NCBI RefSeq assembly: GCF_002764115.1
Contig: NZ_CP017944.1
Location: 124,001-188,000, forward strand
Reading direction: 5' to 3'
DNA: 64,000 bases
From: Phyllobacterium zundukense
Lineage (GTDB): Bacteria > Pseudomonadota > Alphaproteobacteria > Rhizobiales > Rhizobiaceae
In this document: piece after piece, positions 62,706 through 64,000 of the stretch
How the letters are laid out: each line of letters opens with the position of its first letter
Position numbering within the stretch: position 1 is the first letter of the stretch
Made by a program: the position numbers and the translations under genes
The notes under the pieces: generated by a model
What the model saw: the letters and a program-made list of their open reading frames with translations, nothing else
Database searches by the model: none
What the model was told of the DNA's origin: nothing

Positions 62706-63668
62706 CTAGAACGCGACCTTATCGCCGCCCTTAAGTGACAGGATCTCGCGCGCATCGTCTGGGGTCGCCACTTCCATGCCGAGACCTTCGATGATCTTGC
62801 GTGCCAGCAGAACCTGCTCGGCATTAGACTTTGCCAATTTGCCCTTGCCCGCCCACAGACTGTCCTCAAGGCCGACGCGGATATTGCCGCCAAGCGCCGC
62901 CGCCTGCGCCGCGATGCGCAGCTGGCTTGAGCCGGCACCCAGAACGGACCAGCGGTAATTGTCACCGAAGAGGCGATCCGCCGTGCGTTTCATATGCGCC
63001 ACATCTTCAGGATGCGTGCCAATTGCACCGAGCAAGCCGAAAACCGACTGCACGAAGAATGGCGGCTTCACCAGACCACGTTCGGCGAAATGTGCCAGAT
63101 TATAGAGATGGGCGATATCGTAACATTCGAACTCGAAACGCGTGCCATTGTCGTAGCAGGTCGCCAGAATATACTCGATATCCTTGAAGCTGTTGCGGAA
63201 TACGAGATCGCGCGTGGCCTCCAGATGCGGCTTTTCCCAGTCGAATTTGAATTCCTTGTACTTGTCGACAAGGTGATAGAGCCCGAAGTTGATCGAACCC
63301 ATATTGAGCGAAGCAACCTCCGGCTTGAACGTCGCCGCAGGCTTCACCCGCTCCTCGACCTTCATATAGGGACTGCCACCTGTCGTGATGTTGATGGCGG
63401 CATTGGTATTCTGCTTGATCCGCGGCAGGAACCTGGCGAAAGCCTCTGGCGTCTGATCGGGCTTGCCCGTTTCGGGATCGCGCGCATGAAGGTGCAGGAT
63501 CGCGGCGCCTGCCTCGGCGGCGGCAAGCGCTTCCCGCGCAATCTCGTCCGGCGTGATCGGCAGGTACGGCGACATGGTCGGCGTATGGATCGCACCGGTA
63601 ATGGCGCAGGTGATGATGACCTTGCCCTTCGTCTTGGATCCACCTGTCACTCGTGTCGTCTCGCTCAT
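62706..63668 (-). CDS. Beta-keto acid cleavage enzyme (BKACE, DUF849)
   Basis: The 320-residue zinc-dependent TIM-barrel enzyme starts with VIITCAITGAIHTPTMSPYL and carries the metal-binding AAILHLHARDPETGKPDQTP, then INITTGGSPYM and VGLEDSLWAGKGKLAKSNAE. The family cleaves a beta-keto acid with acetyl-CoA to give acetoacetate and a CoA ester. The adjoining 3-hydroxyacyl-CoA dehydrogenase could make the keto acid, as in carnitine degradation. It overlaps that gene by 4 bp. Confidence 0.92.
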   Translation of the reverse strand: MSETTRVTGGSKTKGKVIITCAITGAIHTPTMSPYLPITPDEIAREALAAAEAGAAILHLHARDPETGKPDQTPEAFARFLPRIKQNTNAAINITTGGSPYMKVEERVKPAATFKPEVASLNMGSINFGLYHLVDKYKEFKFDWEKPHLEATRDLVFRNSFKDIEYILATCYDNGTRFEFECYDIAHLYNLAHFAERGLVKPPFFVQSVFGLLGAIGTHPEDVAHMKRTADRLFGDNYRWSVLGAGSSQLRIAAQAAALGGNIRVGLEDSLWAGKGKLAKSNAEQVLLARKIIEGLGMEVATPDDAREILSLKGGDKVAF

Positions 63669-64000
63669 TGTCCGAACTCCTGCGTTGATTTCTTCTTGTG
63701 GGCTGCAAGCGCCATGAGACGGCGATCACGCCACACCTGCCGCTCGGCCAGCTTTTCCTTCGGCAACTTCTCCCGGCGGCCTGCTTCGACAGTCCGAAGC
63801 ACCTCGCCGGCCCAATCGACCCGCCGCTGCATCTGCGGAAACAGGCGCTCATAGATCACTTGGTAGCGCTCCACATAGTCGCGCACCCCGCCCGGGGCAT
63901 TGAGATCGATCGTCTCGAACGGCCCCATGAACGACCAGCGCAAGGCCAGTCCGTCACGGATGCCGATGTCGACATCCTCCACTGTTGCATAACCATCAGC
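63665..64000 (-). CDS. 3-hydroxyacyl-CoA/carnitine dehydrogenase-like protein (3' part, runs off window)
   Basis: The frame is open to the right edge, and its last 111 residues are seen. ADGYATVEDVDIGIRDGLAL, RWSFMGPFETIDLNAPGGV and a charged helical tail match the C-terminal domain of 3-hydroxyacyl-CoA dehydrogenases, including L-carnitine dehydrogenase. The tail is longer than in plain HADs. Coupled to a BKACE gene by 4 bp, it fits oxidation of a 3-hydroxy acid before cleavage. Confidence 0.85.
   Translation of the reverse strand, partial: ADGYATVEDVDIGIRDGLALRWSFMGPFETIDLNAPGGVRDYVERYQVIYERLFPQMQRRVDWAGEVLRTVEAGRREKLPKEKLAERQVWRDRRLMALAAHKKKSTQEFGQ

Noticed and set aside
1..64000. tRNA, rRNA, CRISPR array, insertion sequence or prophage
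   Set aside because: Reading both strands by eye gave no cloverleaf, no regular repeat-spacer series, no transposase or integrase frame and no phage structural gene. A tRNAscan or Infernal run would settle the RNA part.

Overview
The window looks like chromosome or chromid DNA of an alphaproteobacterium of the order Hyphomicrobiales (Rhizobiales), closest in style to Phyllobacteriaceae, Brucellaceae or Rhizobiaceae. The reasons are a bioBFDAZ operon with two BioR boxes, a GntR-type BioR repressor, an EcfG-type general-stress promoter, a DUF3563 mini-protein, and many ABC importers in accessory operons. Composition is evenly moderate-to-high GC. I see no rRNA, tRNA, insertion sequence, prophage or CRISPR array.

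Layout. 1-2.6 kb: the 5' part of a TonB-like proline-rich membrane protein that runs off the left edge, bioR, a DUF4406-like protein and a divergent DeoR regulator. 2.6-7.9 kb: bioB-F-D-A-Z on the minus strand, all joined by 4-bp ATGA overlaps, with paired BioR boxes upstream and a decayed second copy of bioR beyond them. 7.9-23.4 kb: mixed metabolic and stress genes, namely TIGR02444, a GntR regulator, a frameshifted ubiD-family decarboxylase, a P-loop kinase, a Tat-type intradiol dioxygenase, malic enzyme, cpdB, msrBA, DUF3563, cspA, and ctlX-ocd with an Lrp regulator. 23.5-25.7 kb: a large-subunit catalase with its own stress promoter.

25.9-32.6 kb: a LacI regulator divergent from a ribose-type ABC importer plus ketose epimerase, with a striking double operator between them. 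32.7-34.4 kb: an ECF sigma factor, a DUF4142 protein and a cupredoxin, with a shared promoter motif in front of the sigma gene and of the DUF4142 gene. 34.5-46.6 kb: a long minus-strand dihydroxyacetone-type module. A polyol-type ABC importer (binding protein, two permeases, small membrane protein, two ATPases) is followed by a DhaK-DhaL fusion, DhaL, DhaM, HPr, Enzyme I, a small DNA-binding-like protein and a second DhaK. This is a self-contained import and PEP-phosphorelay unit.

46.7-51.5 kb: an envelope glucan locus (membrane-fusion protein, secreted six-hairpin glycosidase, GT2 synthase), resembling rhizobial bgsBA. 51.6-60.9 kb: a catabolic operon (PotABCD-like importer, HisD-family and zinc alcohol dehydrogenases, UTRA regulator, phosphotransferase). 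Its first gene lies head to head with a 5'-truncated, frameshifted hisC fragment, which marks a rearrangement breakpoint. 60.9-64 kb: two tandem SMP-30 lactonase-like proteins, a beta-keto acid cleavage enzyme and a partial 3-hydroxyacyl-CoA dehydrogenase at the right edge.

The main themes are nutrient scavenging under dedicated repressors and envelope or oxidative stress. There are three degraded loci: the bioR relic, the ubiD-family gene and the hisC fragment. All assignments rest on reading the sequence; no database search was run.
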